Position numbers and translations under genes: made by a program. A DNA stretch of 64,000 nt from Mugil cephalus (lineage: Eukaryota > Chordata > Actinopteri > Mugiliformes > Mugilidae), in the NCBI RefSeq assembly GCF_022458985.1, contig NC_061782.1, positions 15,731,172 to 15,795,171 of the forward strand. Direction: 5' to 3'. How positions within the stretch are numbered: the stretch's first letter is position 1; the number at the start of each line of letters is the position of its first letter. Below the pieces are notes generated by a model. It saw nothing but the letters and a program-made list of their open reading frames with translations. It ran no database searches and was not told the DNA's origin. This document shows positions 26,102-56,834 of this stretch, one piece after another.

Positions 26102-29100
26102 ATGATGGTTATATTATGGAAAATTATTCATTTCACCACCATAACTGGCTTTTCCTTTTGTTTCCTTAACGACGTGGCTCCGGAGGACAACCCCGACATA
26201 CCAGCCATCGCCAAATATTTCAGCACGAAGGGGAGGTACGAGGAAGTGAATCCGTATCTCATAGAGGACATTCTGGCTGTAAACAGATCTATTTTGCAGC
26301 CCCCGTCTGCGCAATGTCGGGAAATCCATCTGACTGCAATTATAAGACACGGCACAAGATATCCGACCACTAAAAACGTCAAGAAGATGCAGAAGCTTTA
26401 CGACCTGTTGAAGAGCCTTCCCCCTGCAAAAGAGAGCTGGCTGCGCGAGCTCCAGACCCAGTGGACCATGTGGTACACCGATGACATGGACGGACGGCTC
26501 GTCCAGAAAGGTGTGAACGATCACAAGCATCTGGCCGTCAGGCTGTCAAAGCTGTTCCCTTCACTGATCTCCGAGGAGCACCTTCGAGGTGGACGCATCA
26601 AATTCATAACCAGCTCCAAGCACAGATGTGTCAACAGCACACTCTCATTCAAGGCAGGACTGACAGAGCTGTGGGCTATTGAAGGTATGATGATAATGAC
26701 ACGGAGGTAGTTTTACACTTACGTGCATGTTCACTGTGACCAGATGCTTTCTCCTCTATGCAGACATGGAGTTTGATCACACTGTGAATGATGCTCTGAT
26801 GAGGTTTTTTGACCAGTGCACCAGGTTTGTGCAGGAAGTCGACAACAACCCGTCAGCTGCACCGGAGCTGGACAAGTTCAAGCAGGGTCCAGAGATGAGG
26901 AGGGTCCAGGAGAAGATCGCAGACCGCCTCGGAGTCCCATACAGTCTCATCACAGCTGGTCAGTGGAGGAGGAATTATTCGCATTGTTAAAGCATTTTGA
27001 AATGAAGAAGGCTGTAGTTTGCAGACATACCACTTCCTCCTTGCTTCTGTAGGAAAGTGCACAATATGAGTGCATTGCAAACTGAAATAAATCACATTAA
27101 TAAAGGTCCTAGATGTAGACACACATTTGCATGATCATGCCACAATGAGCCAGTTGACATTGATCCCACTTAATAAATTAAAAATTAAAGTCACAACTAC
27201 ACCTGTGATTGAGTGGCCCACTTTGCCTGGCTGGTAATCCAGTCTTGGTGTCATCACACACCATATTATCAGATTATTATTACTAATACTTTGCTGTTTT
27301 AGTAGCATTTCCCATTATAGTAGGTGGCATCAAGTCTCGATCTTCAAAATATCAAAGCTGCAACATATGCTTAGTGTAAAACAGATTTACAGTAGGAAAA
27401 TAGAAATGATAATTTCTTTATTAGACACCAATTTAAATGCAACCCATTTAAACTAAAAATCTCTGTAATATGTAGGTTGTCTCATTGGGCATATTTCAGA
27501 GTTACACAGTAGATGGCACTGTTTCAAATCCCTTTCATCTTGTCACTAATTCTGAGATTTAGTTAATGTTCACTAAGCTATTTGTGGCCTTGGATTAATG
27601 TCAGAGATCTGAAAACTGTCCAGTGGTGGAAAACATCTCTATTCTTTGATCCATGTGCAATTTACTATTTGTACTACTTTTGGAGGGGCTTGATCTCCAG
27701 CTCCTCAGACTTGGAATCACTTCAGTAAATTTCCTAACAGCTTAGAAACCTACTTTTATACCTTTGCTACATTACGTACATTTTTGTGATTAATATTAAC
27801 TGAGTGACATTTATTCATCAGTCATTACTTATTACAATCTTTCTCCCGCAGATATGGCCGAAGCTGCGTTTTACTTGTGCGCTTACGAGCTTGCCATCAA
27901 GACTGTGAACTCCCCGTGGTGCAAGTTCTTCCATGAGGTTGATGCACAGGTACGTGTGTCGTCCTTAAATGACCGTTGACACAGACTGAATAGCATTCAA
28001 TTAAAAGATTGCACCGTGAAGCGGTAACCCGAGGAGCCTGTTTTTCATTTCACGGTTCCTCATTGAGTATTTGAACTTTTAATTTGTGGGTGTGTCAATT
28101 TATATAAAGACGTCTTTTATACGTCAAGTAAACACAGTGAGTACACATGCCGTGCCAAAATCTTGCTTATGTAACCTAAAACATTAAGACAACTGATTTA
28201 TCTAAATATAGCTTTTAAATTAGAATTTAAAAGGCAATTAAAGGCAATTTTGCTTACTTTGACTAACTTTACTTACTTCTCTGTTTAATATATAAATATA
28301 TTAAATAAAAAGGGTAGGAACGTTTGAGTGTTGAGTTAGAAAAAGATCTCATCGAATCCTTTGCTACTGTAGTCTCTTCCGTCTTAAATCTTATCACATT
28401 TTTGTCCCAACTAAATGTTTCAGATCATCAAATAAATTTAAATATAAGACAAAGATAGACAAAGTAAATACAAACCTACGTAGCCCTGTGTGGAAAAAGT
28501 GTCTGTCCCGCCTCCTAAAACTTGTTGTTGACGAAGTTGTGTATGATGTTTACCATACCTGAATTCAGTTTCTCTAGCCACACCCAGACCTGAATACTGC
28601 CACTCCTATTCTCAATCAAGAAAGATCCTCAAAGGCTGAACCTCATGCTGCGATCCAAAAAAAATACAGGAACAAATGAGAAAGAAAGCAACTGAGCTCT
28701 CTCGGTCTGGAAAAGGTTATAAAGCCATTTCTATAGCTTTGGGACTCAAGTGAACCACAGTGAGAGCCATTATCCACAAACGTTGAAAACATGGAACAGC
28801 GGAGACCCTTCCCAGGAGTGGCCGACCGACCAAAATCACCCCAAGAGCTCAGCCCCGACTCATCCAAGAGGTCACAAAAGACCCCACAACAACATCCAGA
28901 GGCCTCAGTTGCCTCGGTTAAGGTCAGTGTTCATTACTCCACGTCAGAAAGAGACCACCACTGGCTGCACTGGCCTCATGGCAGAGTTCAAAAAATGAAC
29001 ATAAAGGCCTGTCTCAGTTTTGCCAGAAAACATCTTGACGATCCCAAAGACTTTTTTTCCCCACTCTGTGGACTGATGAAACAGAAGTTGAAGTTTTTGG

Positions 29101-31335
29101 AATGTGTGTCCCATTACATCTGGAGTAAAAGCAACACATCATCCCAACAGTTATATATGGTGCTGGTAGTGTGATGTCCTGGGGTTATTTTGCTGCTTCA
29201 GGACCTGGAAGACTTGCTGTGAATAAATGGAACCATGGTTGACAATGATCTAAATCACACCATCAAGTCCACCTCTGAATGGATGAAGAAAAACTAAATC
29301 AAGACTTTGGAGTGGCCTAGTCAAAGTCCTCATCTGAGTCCTGTTGAGATGATGTCGCATAACCTTAAAAAGGTGGTTCATACTGGAAAACCTTGCAATT
29401 CCAACAATTCTGCCATGATGGGTGGGTCAAAATTCCTTCACGTTGCTGTAAAAGACGTTTCTGCTAAGGGTGGCCTGACCAGTTTAGGGGACAATCACTT
29501 TTTCACACAGGGCCATGTAGGTTTGGATTTGTTGTCCCTTAATAATGAAAACTTCCACCACTATTTAAAAACTGCAGTTGTGTTTACTTGGGTCATCTTT
29601 GACTAATATTTAAATTTTGTTGATGATCTGAAACATTTAAGTGTGACAAACGTGCAAAAAAAAAAAAAAATCAGGAAGGGGACCCGCACTTTCTCACACC
29701 GCTGTACTTGTCCTTGGCACCAAAACTGTTGGCATTATCTGCATCACGGAGGGTGGACCGTGTCTTGTGTTACACGTAAAACCTGTTACTTCGCACAATG
29801 AAAGATGTACAGACTATTCTTTTTTTAGTCACGGAGAACATTTCTCCTTCAGACTTGCAGTTATCTGCTCTCTGGTTGAACAGGTTATCGAGTATTCAAG
29901 TGACCTGAAGCACTTCTGGAAAAGAGGCTACGGTTACGATATCAACAGCAAATCGAGCTGCATTCTTTTCCACGATGTGTTCAGTCGTCTGGACAAAGCA
30001 ATCAACGAGAACAAGTGAGTGCAAACATCTAAACACTTAACAAACAATCTCACCTCTCAAACCACTTCATTTCTACTGGTCACACGAACCGGTGGATTTG
30101 TTTCTTTTCCTTTTAGAGAAAAGTGGGGGGCTATTTAACAGAGTGAAAGGTCAAAGAAGAGATGGAGACTCAGAATATACTGTTAATAGAATGAAAGTAA
30201 TCACTTAAATATGTATTTTTTTTTTTTTTAAACCACCACATTTACGTCCGACACCGGGGGTGGCAAAAACAGATACTTGCAGGGCTACTGGGGAAAGTAA
30301 AATGCAGGCGAGGCCCCATGTTGTCCACGGTGAGAACAGCAACTGAAAGCTTTGGCCTTAAAAACTGAGCAGAAAAACTAGACATCTGCCTTTATTCCTG
30401 GCCATTGGGTTGGTGTTGGGTTCATGTTTAATTTCACAAATCTTTGAGCAGAGCAAACATGTCAATGTTTATTCTGCTGCCTCTGTAATCTGCTATGATT
30501 TGCTGATGCACTGGGCAGAAGCATTGTTGTTCCTGTTTCTAATATCCTCATTAAGTTAAAATTTAATGTGCTTTTGTCAGACAGGATAGACAAAACATAT
30601 ACTTCAGACACTGCTATGAGGAGAGAATTTGCCTACACAAATGTACACAAATGTCTACACAAATGCATGGTGTGACAGGAATGCCTGTTTGCATAAAGGT
30701 ATTTAAACTCTTAGGCTTTGGTCTGTTTCACACCTGTAGAACCATCCCAGAATTTAGCCAGCAAAAGGTTTGAGACTTTTGTGTGAATTTCAATGATAAT
30801 ATGTCTCTTTATTTATCTATTTATTTATGTAAAGCCTTAAGTCAGCATATGTCCATGGGATTTGGGAGAAATTTGCTGAAGTGACTCTGTAATTGAAATG
30901 TTTTCAACCCATTTTGTGTTACACCTTAACTGTACCGTATGCACCAGGTCAGACCAGCAGGTGACTGAAGCTGTGACGATCCAGGTCGGCCACGCAGAGA
31001 CCCTCCTGCCCCTGCTCACCCTGCTGGGCTTCTTCAAGGACAACGACGCCCTGAAATCTGACAACTACGCCGCGCAGACTGAGCGCTCCTTCCGCACCAG
31101 CCTCATGTTGCCCTACGCAGCTAACTTAGTCTTGGCGCTGTACGACTGCGGGGGAGGCGACCTTAGACTGCAGCCACTGCTCAACGAGAAGCCCGTGTCT
31201 TTCCCCGGCCTTTCGACCGATCAGCCGGCGTCCATGCCGTCCTATCAAGAAGTCAGAGAGCGGTACAGGGAGCTGCTCCAAGGCTGTGACTTTGAATCTG
31301 AATGTCAGCTGTTCAAGGAGCCCGCTGGAGTTTAG
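26102..31335 (+). CDS. minpp1: Multiple inositol polyphosphate phosphatase 1, tandem copy 2
   Basis: Same family and exon plan as copy 1: exons 26102-26684, 26764-26958, 27852-27949, 29884-30014 and 30948-31335, giving 464 aa. Exons 2 to 5 match copy 1 exactly in length (195, 98, 131 and 388 nt). A signal-like hydrophobic segment covers about residues 3-23. RHGTRYP is at residues 82-88 and the canonical HAE proton-donor motif at 351-353, so this copy looks fully active. It ends EPAGV, without an ER retention tail. Intron 1 (79 nt) contains a stop, unlike copy 1. Intron 3 hosts a degenerate Tc1-like transposon. The 3' part of exon 1, exon 2 and exon 5 are nearly identical to copy 1, whereas exons 3 and 4 differ strongly. 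A poly(A) signal AATAAA lies at 31735-31740. Confidence 0.94.
28370..29706 (+). mobile_element. Degenerate Tc1/mariner-like transposon in minpp1 copy 2 intron 3
   Basis: Long inverted repeats flank a dead transposase. The left arm near 28400-28530 contains GTTTCAGATCATCAAA and CCTACGTAGCCCTGTGTG. The right arm, 29478-29706, carries the inverse GATGATCTGAAAC and CACACAGGGCCATGTAGG, and ends CACACCGCTGTA. Inter-arm length and TA-type end fit Tc1 elements of fish and amphibians. The outermost left end is eroded, so 28370 is approximate. Confidence 0.8.
28640..29480 (+). pseudogene. Remnant of Tc1-like transposase
   Basis: Shifted frames show pieces of a Tc1 transposase in order: a helix-turn-helix-like region with ALGLK near 28735, a linker resembling [15 protein letters not shown] near 29020, a WTDE-type catalytic block near 29070, and a [13 protein letters not shown] block near 29165. 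Stops and frameshifts break every frame, so no functional transposase can be made. Confidence 0.75.
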
Positions 31336-32330
31336 GTGGACAGGGTAGATTCTGGTTTTATTTGCGAAGTGGAGTGTTTATAATAGGGATGACTTCATCT
31401 GGTTGCCTTTCCCACACAAACCGTGAACTTTCCAATGTTTAACCTGACGATTTATGTGAATGGAGCCTCAGAGAGGTATTTTTAATCATTTTGTCTTACA
31501 CTTGGAAAAAAAATTAAATTCCAGAAATGCCCTGCGATCCTGTAGTCTAGGAAATGAGTTTCAAGTTCCTCCATACCCTTACAGTATTACCCATGCTATG
31601 ATGTTACTCATTCTACTCAATATTATTGTAATATAATATTATTCTCTTTTACAAGCTTTTGTTGCTTCACAACAGTATTGAACTTATTTATACAGTACGT
31701 ATGTTATATCCGCTGCTGCCTGAACATATCCTTGAATAAAGGGTGCTGCTATTTGTGACTGCTTTAACCAAAGTGTCTCCCAAAGTTGCATCATTAAAGA
31801 GCAAAACACTTGTTTTCCAAAGTCCATTTAGTAACATTTACAGACAACAGGGTTTGAAATACTGCATTAACGAGTAGCTCTTAGTTATTGAGAAAGTTGG
31901 GGAACAAATTTACTAATGCATCCCAAGCATGTAAGTGTGACATATAACATGAATATCTATAAATACTTTTAAGTCCTTTTCCCAGGTTTGTAAGAAATGG
32001 CTTGTAACAGATCTACTTAATACCTTTATTATAAACCCATTTATAGAGTAATTTATCTGAGAATGGCATTCCTTTGTTAATAATCCCCTCAAAGTAAACG
32101 AGACTTGACATAAACCAACACTGCAGGTGTTTTTCCATCTGCAAATAAAATGCAAAGGCAACGACAAACAACCGTATTTGAGAACCTGATTTCTCAATGT
32201 GAAGTACGATGTAGCAGGCCTCATGATTTAATGTGGTTTGTGAATTTGGTTCACCATATTTTAATAAAATAAACTGGATTAAAGGTTTGAATTGTTATCG
32301 CTTCTGAGATTTGTTGTAGCCGTGCAGGAA
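31336..32330. other. minpp1 copy 2 3' UTR and short intergenic gap
   Basis: A/T-rich sequence holds the copy 2 3' UTR to about 31760, then roughly 600 bp with no recognisable feature before the papss2 CpG-rich start. The two genes lie in the same direction and close together. Confidence 0.6.
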
Positions 32331-32767
32331 GTGATTTATCGCCCGATGAGCGGCAGACGCAACCTATAGTCTATTCTTGAGTTGACGCGTTTCCAGCTTG
32401 GCGACGCTGGAAGAAGACGAAGACATCGCGTCCAGCCTGGGACACGGTTCCTCCGGTCTCGGTGTCCGTCCTCTTCCAGCCGTTACGCTTGAGGCTGTTA
32501 CACGGCGAATTATGCAGATTGTTAGTCGCCGGAGGAGGAGGAGGAGGAGAAGGAGGAGGGGAGATGCAATGTCCGGGGGTTGGGCTAGCGGAATGCTACG
32601 TGTCTTGCAAGTTCCCTTTAAACCCCCATTCGCCTTCAAGGTTTGCCGAAGCCAAAAGTTTGGTGCCTACTTCTACGAGCTACGAGCGGCAGACCCGGCC
32701 CCACCATCCATCCAGGCCCCTGCGAGCGAAGCGGTCCGAGCCACAGCGGTCCCAAGGCTAGAGCGAA
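32330..32767 (+). promoter_or_regulatory. papss2: papss2 CpG-rich promoter and 5' leader
   Basis: CpG-rich sequence leads to the papss2 start codon. A purine repeat of GGA/GGAG units lies at about 32530-32562. Open frames through it encode only poly-Arg or poly-Gly and are not considered genes. The exact transcription start cannot be read. Confidence 0.5.
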
Positions 32768-42418
<9,651 letters not shown>

Positions 42419-42449
42419 TCAACACTAAGCTCACCGGTCAAAAACGCAG

Positions 42450-42480
<31 letters not shown>

Positions 42481-43200
42481 ATACAGTTGGTTCTAATAAA
42501 GGGGAAAGACATACAGGCTATAATATGCACGTATTTTAGGTAAGGATTGTTAAAAATAATGATTCTGACAGGAGTGGGTGTTTTGTCTTTACCAAATTAA
42601 AAGCGTTACAATTTCACATTCCTATAAAACTACATGATTTATGAACATGTTATGTGTTTATATGCATATTAACTTAATGTATTTTAATAAATTAAAGATA
42701 ACTTGAGATTATTTTCTATTTTATGAGTTTAGGAGGACATTTCAAGACAGGGAAATCATTCTTGATATGTACTTGTGATATCTGAAGGACGCGGGACAAT
42801 AAAGCATTTAGGCTTCACTTTTTAAAGGTTTTTAACATGGCAATTATATCACTGTCTGACAATTTATTTGAATGTCCTTGAATGAACGTTACACTGTTGT
42901 CTTGTAATCACATAGAGTGCCTATGTGTTTAGATGCATGGATGCTGATTAATTCATCATGTTAATGTTTTCACATTATTGTGAAATACTACAAAGATTTT
43001 TTTTTTTAAATGTGAAAGTGCCTTTCTCTCAAATGCCAACATTATGAAAAGTGAAATACCTGTTTCTTTACAGCATTTTTGACACCAGTAATGTCTCTTG
43101 AGATGTGTGTGATAAGGGGGGATGTGCATTTGTGAAATGAAGGTCTGCAGTTTAGAGGAAACTGAGTGTACAATACAGTAATAAAGACAAATATTTGATA
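42419..43200 (+). other. papss2: papss2 3' UTR with two candidate poly(A) signals
   Basis: It follows the TAA stop. An (AT)n microsatellite occupies 42450-42473. AATAAA at 42798-42803 and again at 43180-43185 could give short and long transcripts. The rest is A/T-rich. Confidence 0.6.
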
Positions 43201-43479
43201 TTATGAATCACTGGAGACAGTGTGATACTGAGATGTTGCATTATTTATTTGAATGTGATGGCTTTAAATGTGAGATTGCTGCACCCCTTTTGTGGTTCCT
43301 GTGTAGCTTATCACATAATTTTTTTTATTTGCATGGGGTAAATATTCCATGAAAGGTTAAAGGTCAGCTTCAGCTCTATGCTAAGGCTTTATGGGCAAAG
43401 CAAGAAGTACGATGCTGCCATCTGCTGGTAGATAATGGTACAGGACGGAAAAAAGTAGTTACTAGTTTATTTTCATAAA

Positions 43480-43914
43480 ATGGCACAGTGGGATTTCTCA
43501 GAGGATCTAAACACAATAACTGCACTCATCTTGATAACTATCCGCTCTGAACCTAAGCCAACGATGGCCGTCTATCCCTGCTTGCTGGAGCAGTTTAGAC
43601 TTTCTCTTAAAAAGAGAATGAATCTGGACTGGGAGCAGACACAGCCAACTGTGGTAATGAGCTTTAAAAATTCTTATTGCACATTTGCAGAGGAAAATAC
43701 TGGGGTGGCTTTAAATTACCTTTTCCAGCTAGATCTTTTATTACATATTACAGAGATCCCGGTATTCTGTCAAATTACGCTTAACGAATGGAGGACTGAT
43801 TCATTTTGCTGTAAGGGCTCATATTTCTATGAGTGTTCCTCTATAAGAGTCTCCCCAGTCTCCCCTGTAAGAAGCAGATTCCTTATTAACCTTACGTGGG
43901 ATCAGATCATTTAA
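43480..43914 (+). other. Unassigned 144-codon open frame
   Basis: An ATG-initiated open frame lies between papss2 and pten. The product starts MAQWDFSEDL and contains AVYPCLLEQF; I recognise no family. There is no CpG-rich start, and codon use does not resemble the neighbouring genes. It may be an exon fragment, an old element or chance. Confidence 0.2.
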
Positions 43915-45329
43915 TCTGCAATGTTCTAGGTAACCCCATTTAAATCTGCTGAACTGCACCCTCAGTACTTTACAAAATCTCCAACTAATGTACATCCAAA
44001 ATGTCATGTCATGGCCAAATGCCCAGGGCATCGGCTGATGTAAATCTCCTGCATCGTACAGGCCTACGTGTCTGTGAATATGGGTTAAACCTGATTTAAC
44101 ACTTCAAACTATGATCTCCCTCCTATAGGAGCACAACAGGCACATATCTGCTCAGGTGATCAGCTCTGGCATGAAGGTGGTCGCTCATTTAAAGGTCAAT
44201 AAACTCAGACTTGATATGGAAGGGTTTGCATGGACCTGAGTTTACCTCTTGGGTTCTAGATGTTCACTAGGTGGTGATTAAGTGTTATGAATGTGAATGT
44301 CGTGGGTGTTTCATTTGACAGAGCCCTTTTCTGAAAGGTAAGCGATTTATGCCGCTGTGGTGAAATGCATCAAAAGCAGAAGTGCAGATAATGGCTGTTT
44401 TTGTTCTGGCTTAATTGACTGAGAACTTCATTCTCAGTCACAAAATATGGGCAAAAAAAATCTTTTCATTAATTTACATGAGTGTGGCATTAAACAAAAG
44501 AAACCTAATAATAATTAACTATCAAAATACTGGTTGTGGTTATTTTAGTATCAATCCAGTGCCTCATATCCAGCAAATATATGTTACAAGTTATTATAAA
44601 TATATTTTTTAGTTTTATTAAACATATTGTGAGCGTTTCTCCCCCCAGTGATGGTGTTCATATAATGACAAGGTTTAAAAAAAGGATTGATTTGACTGAA
44701 GTGTGTGTGCCTCTCAGTGAGGTTTAGAAGCATGTGGTTTTCATTCAGCCAATCAGAGAAGATCAAGGAAACATTCTTAGGTCAAATGTGGTCTGTAAGG
44801 TCTACCTACGCATTATACCGCGAAAAAAATGTCCTATTATTGTCTAATGTGATAATGTGTGTGTTGACAAGAGCCCGAATCAGCGGTTATGTTAGAACAT
44901 AATTACTCTAAATATACGTTTATTTGTTTACCACTTAATGGAAAGGAACCATATATGTTAAATTAATTAATCTTGATTTTCTCCATTAAAATAAAACAAA
45001 CGTAAGAAAAAAAAAACACAAAACTCTTCTGATGTACTTCAGTCAGAAGGGTTGAAATTCTGAATTTCCAAATATTTCAATAAGTGCCCTATAAAGGGTT
45101 AAGGAAAGCGGCAGCTGAACTAAAAAAAAAAAAAAAATAAATAAAAAAAATAAATTAAAAAGTACACATTTTCACCGTAAACATGACACAGTCCTAAGAT
45201 CGTTAGATGACAAAGACGCGCTTGCTAAAGTCTGAAATGACAGTTTAAACCGCGAAAAGTGACATGATGTTGGAAACTTCCCTAATCACAGCCACACGTG
45301 ATCACTTTGACATAAGGGAACGTCACATG
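43915..45329. other. Non-coding gap between papss2 and pten
   Basis: A/T-rich, with A-runs near 45007-45018 and 45122-45160. No ATAD1 exon is visible, although that gene lies between PAPSS2 and PTEN in mammals. Confidence 0.6.
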
Positions 45330-55022
<9,693 letters not shown>

Positions 55023-55860
55023 ACTCTTTTTAAAACAGGAAAAAGAAGAAATTATACACCAGAAAAAAAAAAAAGGAGAAAACTTGAATATAAACTCAAA
55101 AGAAGAACCTTTGTCCCTTCCCTCCCCCAGAACGGCAATAGAATATCATCATGTCAAATGCCAATTTTAGGGAAAAAAAGATAAATATCCTGACCAATAT
55201 ATTGTTTTTTTATTTTTCTTTTTTTTCTTTGGCACGGCCATGTACCATGTGCGAGGTATTGACACTGTTGCCCCATGGGAAAAGGTGCTGTAGCTATAAA
55301 AATGTGTTTATATATATATACATGCGCGTATGTATATACATATATACATGCATATATAAACAAACTTTTTTGTGTCAAAGACAATTGAAAGAGTACCACA
55401 ATCAGGAGACGGGAGTTGAAGTGTGGGAGAAGTTAGAATGATATACTAGGACTATGCTGCTCCTTCTCCTGTCTAAACCAAGGCCAGTGCTGCAGTCACT
55501 TTGTTTCACTCTCTCTTCTCCTCCTACCCCCCCTCCCTCTCTCATCTTTTACTCCCCCCCTCCCCTCCTCCTCCTCCACTCTCCCTCCTATCCTCCTTCC
55601 TATATTCCTTTACTGTGAATGCTTCTTGTGCTCTTTGCAGGCTGTCTCACGTGACTTTTGGCCTTTGTGCAGTGCAAACTGCATGCGGGCAGTGGGTTAG
55701 GGGGTGGGCGGGGTTATGAAGAGGCTGTGATGATGTCTAAAGCATTGCCATTCCTGTTCCCACTGTGTACATGTTTTAAATTATGCAGAACAAGGCATCC
55801 CATGTAATTGTTAATGTTTTTTTTATCCTAAGATAATAAAAATATAATACACAAAACAGC
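55023..55860 (+). other. pten: pten 3' UTR (proximal)
   Basis: It follows the TGA at 55020-55022. It includes TATATA/CATA-rich alternating sequence near 55308-55360 and pyrimidine-rich runs near 55505-55610. AATAAA at 55835-55840 is the best poly(A) signal seen. Longer 3' UTR forms are possible. Confidence 0.6.
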
Positions 55861-56616
55861 AGGGAGACAAGTGTTTGCAATAATGTCGACACTACATTTA
55901 AAGGACAATGGTGATTTGCATGTATTGGAATTGGCGTCCATCCCTAATAAATGTATGCAATGTTGTCTTTTCTTAAAGAAATCAGCTTTGAGATGTGTCT
56001 TCTGCGTGGGGTGCCCCAGTGCTTTGAGTCATGCCCATAAAATTACATCAGAGGTTTATGTAATGCGCTCTCCCTTTGCTCCCCCCCCCCCAGCTAATGA
56101 AAATCATCCAGAGTGAAAATGAGTTTTGTCACATGCACGTCATCAGGCAGCTAGGTCGGCGGCTGGGACCCGCACTCACGTTTTCAAGTGCGACAGCGGC
56201 CAGACCCTGTAATCTAAAGTTTGCTATGTGTGAAGTGGAGCAAAATGTGCACAACGCTTTGTGAGAAAAATGCTGTAAAGCAGGTTGTCGTTGCAGCTGT
56301 TGGCGCCGCGTTAACAGTGACTTCCTGCTTTAAAGGTCAGTGCTGCAAATAGCGGGTGGAACCTGTGGTAGGGAAGTGATGGAAAGATTGTTAGAAAAAA
56401 GTTCACCTGAGGGCTAAGTGCCCACTTCAAGCAAAAAGAAAATCAGGCTAATGGCAGCCTGAGAAGCAGAAAAATGTTATCATTTGAAGAGGCAACTATT
56501 TGCTTTCATTCAAACTTGACTGGCAGTTGAACTTCATGCAACCAGTCTTTTATGATATTTGTGCCAAGCAATAGAACATTCCCATTGTGATTCTGATTTC
56601 AAAGCGGACTGACCTC
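55861..56616. other. Non-coding downstream of pten
   Basis: No gene is recognised. A C-run lies near 56083. It could be distal pten 3' UTR or intergenic DNA. Confidence 0.5.
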
Positions 56617-56620
56617 TGAA

Positions 56621-56726
56621 CCTTGATTAAAAACATAAACGCTGGTTCGGTATGTGAGCCGAGAGCTGCCTCGCATACCAAACCAGCAGCGTTGCATGCA
56701 GAGTGGCTGCTGCTGGTTAATCAAGG
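56621..56726. repeat. Nested inverted repeats downstream of pten
   Basis: Outer arms CCTTGATTAA (56621-56630) and TTAATCAAGG (56717-56726) are perfectly inverted. Inside them, 56638-56693 folds into a stem of about 20 bp, AACGCTG.../...CAGCGTT, with a 3-nt bulge and an 11-nt loop. It could be a structured RNA, a short microRNA-like hairpin or an element end. Confidence 0.6.
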
Positions 56727-56779
56727 CGTTCTCCACATGAAATGAGCAGAGGAAGGAAAGGCTACCAGCCCAGGAGGGA

Positions 56780-56834
56780 GGAGTGCGAGGCCTCGAGCAG
56801 ACGAGCCCGCTCTGCTCGAGGCTTGTGCGACTCC
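56780..56834. repeat. Second GC-rich hairpin downstream of pten
   Basis: The arms share CCTCGAGCAGA and its perfect inverse TCTGCTCGAGG, and outer GGAGT pairs with ACTCC with small bulges; the loop is nine nt. It lies about 90 bp after the first hairpin. Confidence 0.6.

Noticed and set aside
18835-31335. The two minpp1 copies as one gene duplicated by assembly error
   Set aside because: Exons 3 and 4, the introns and the flanks differ strongly, and only copy 2 holds the Tc1 element, so these are real separate loci.
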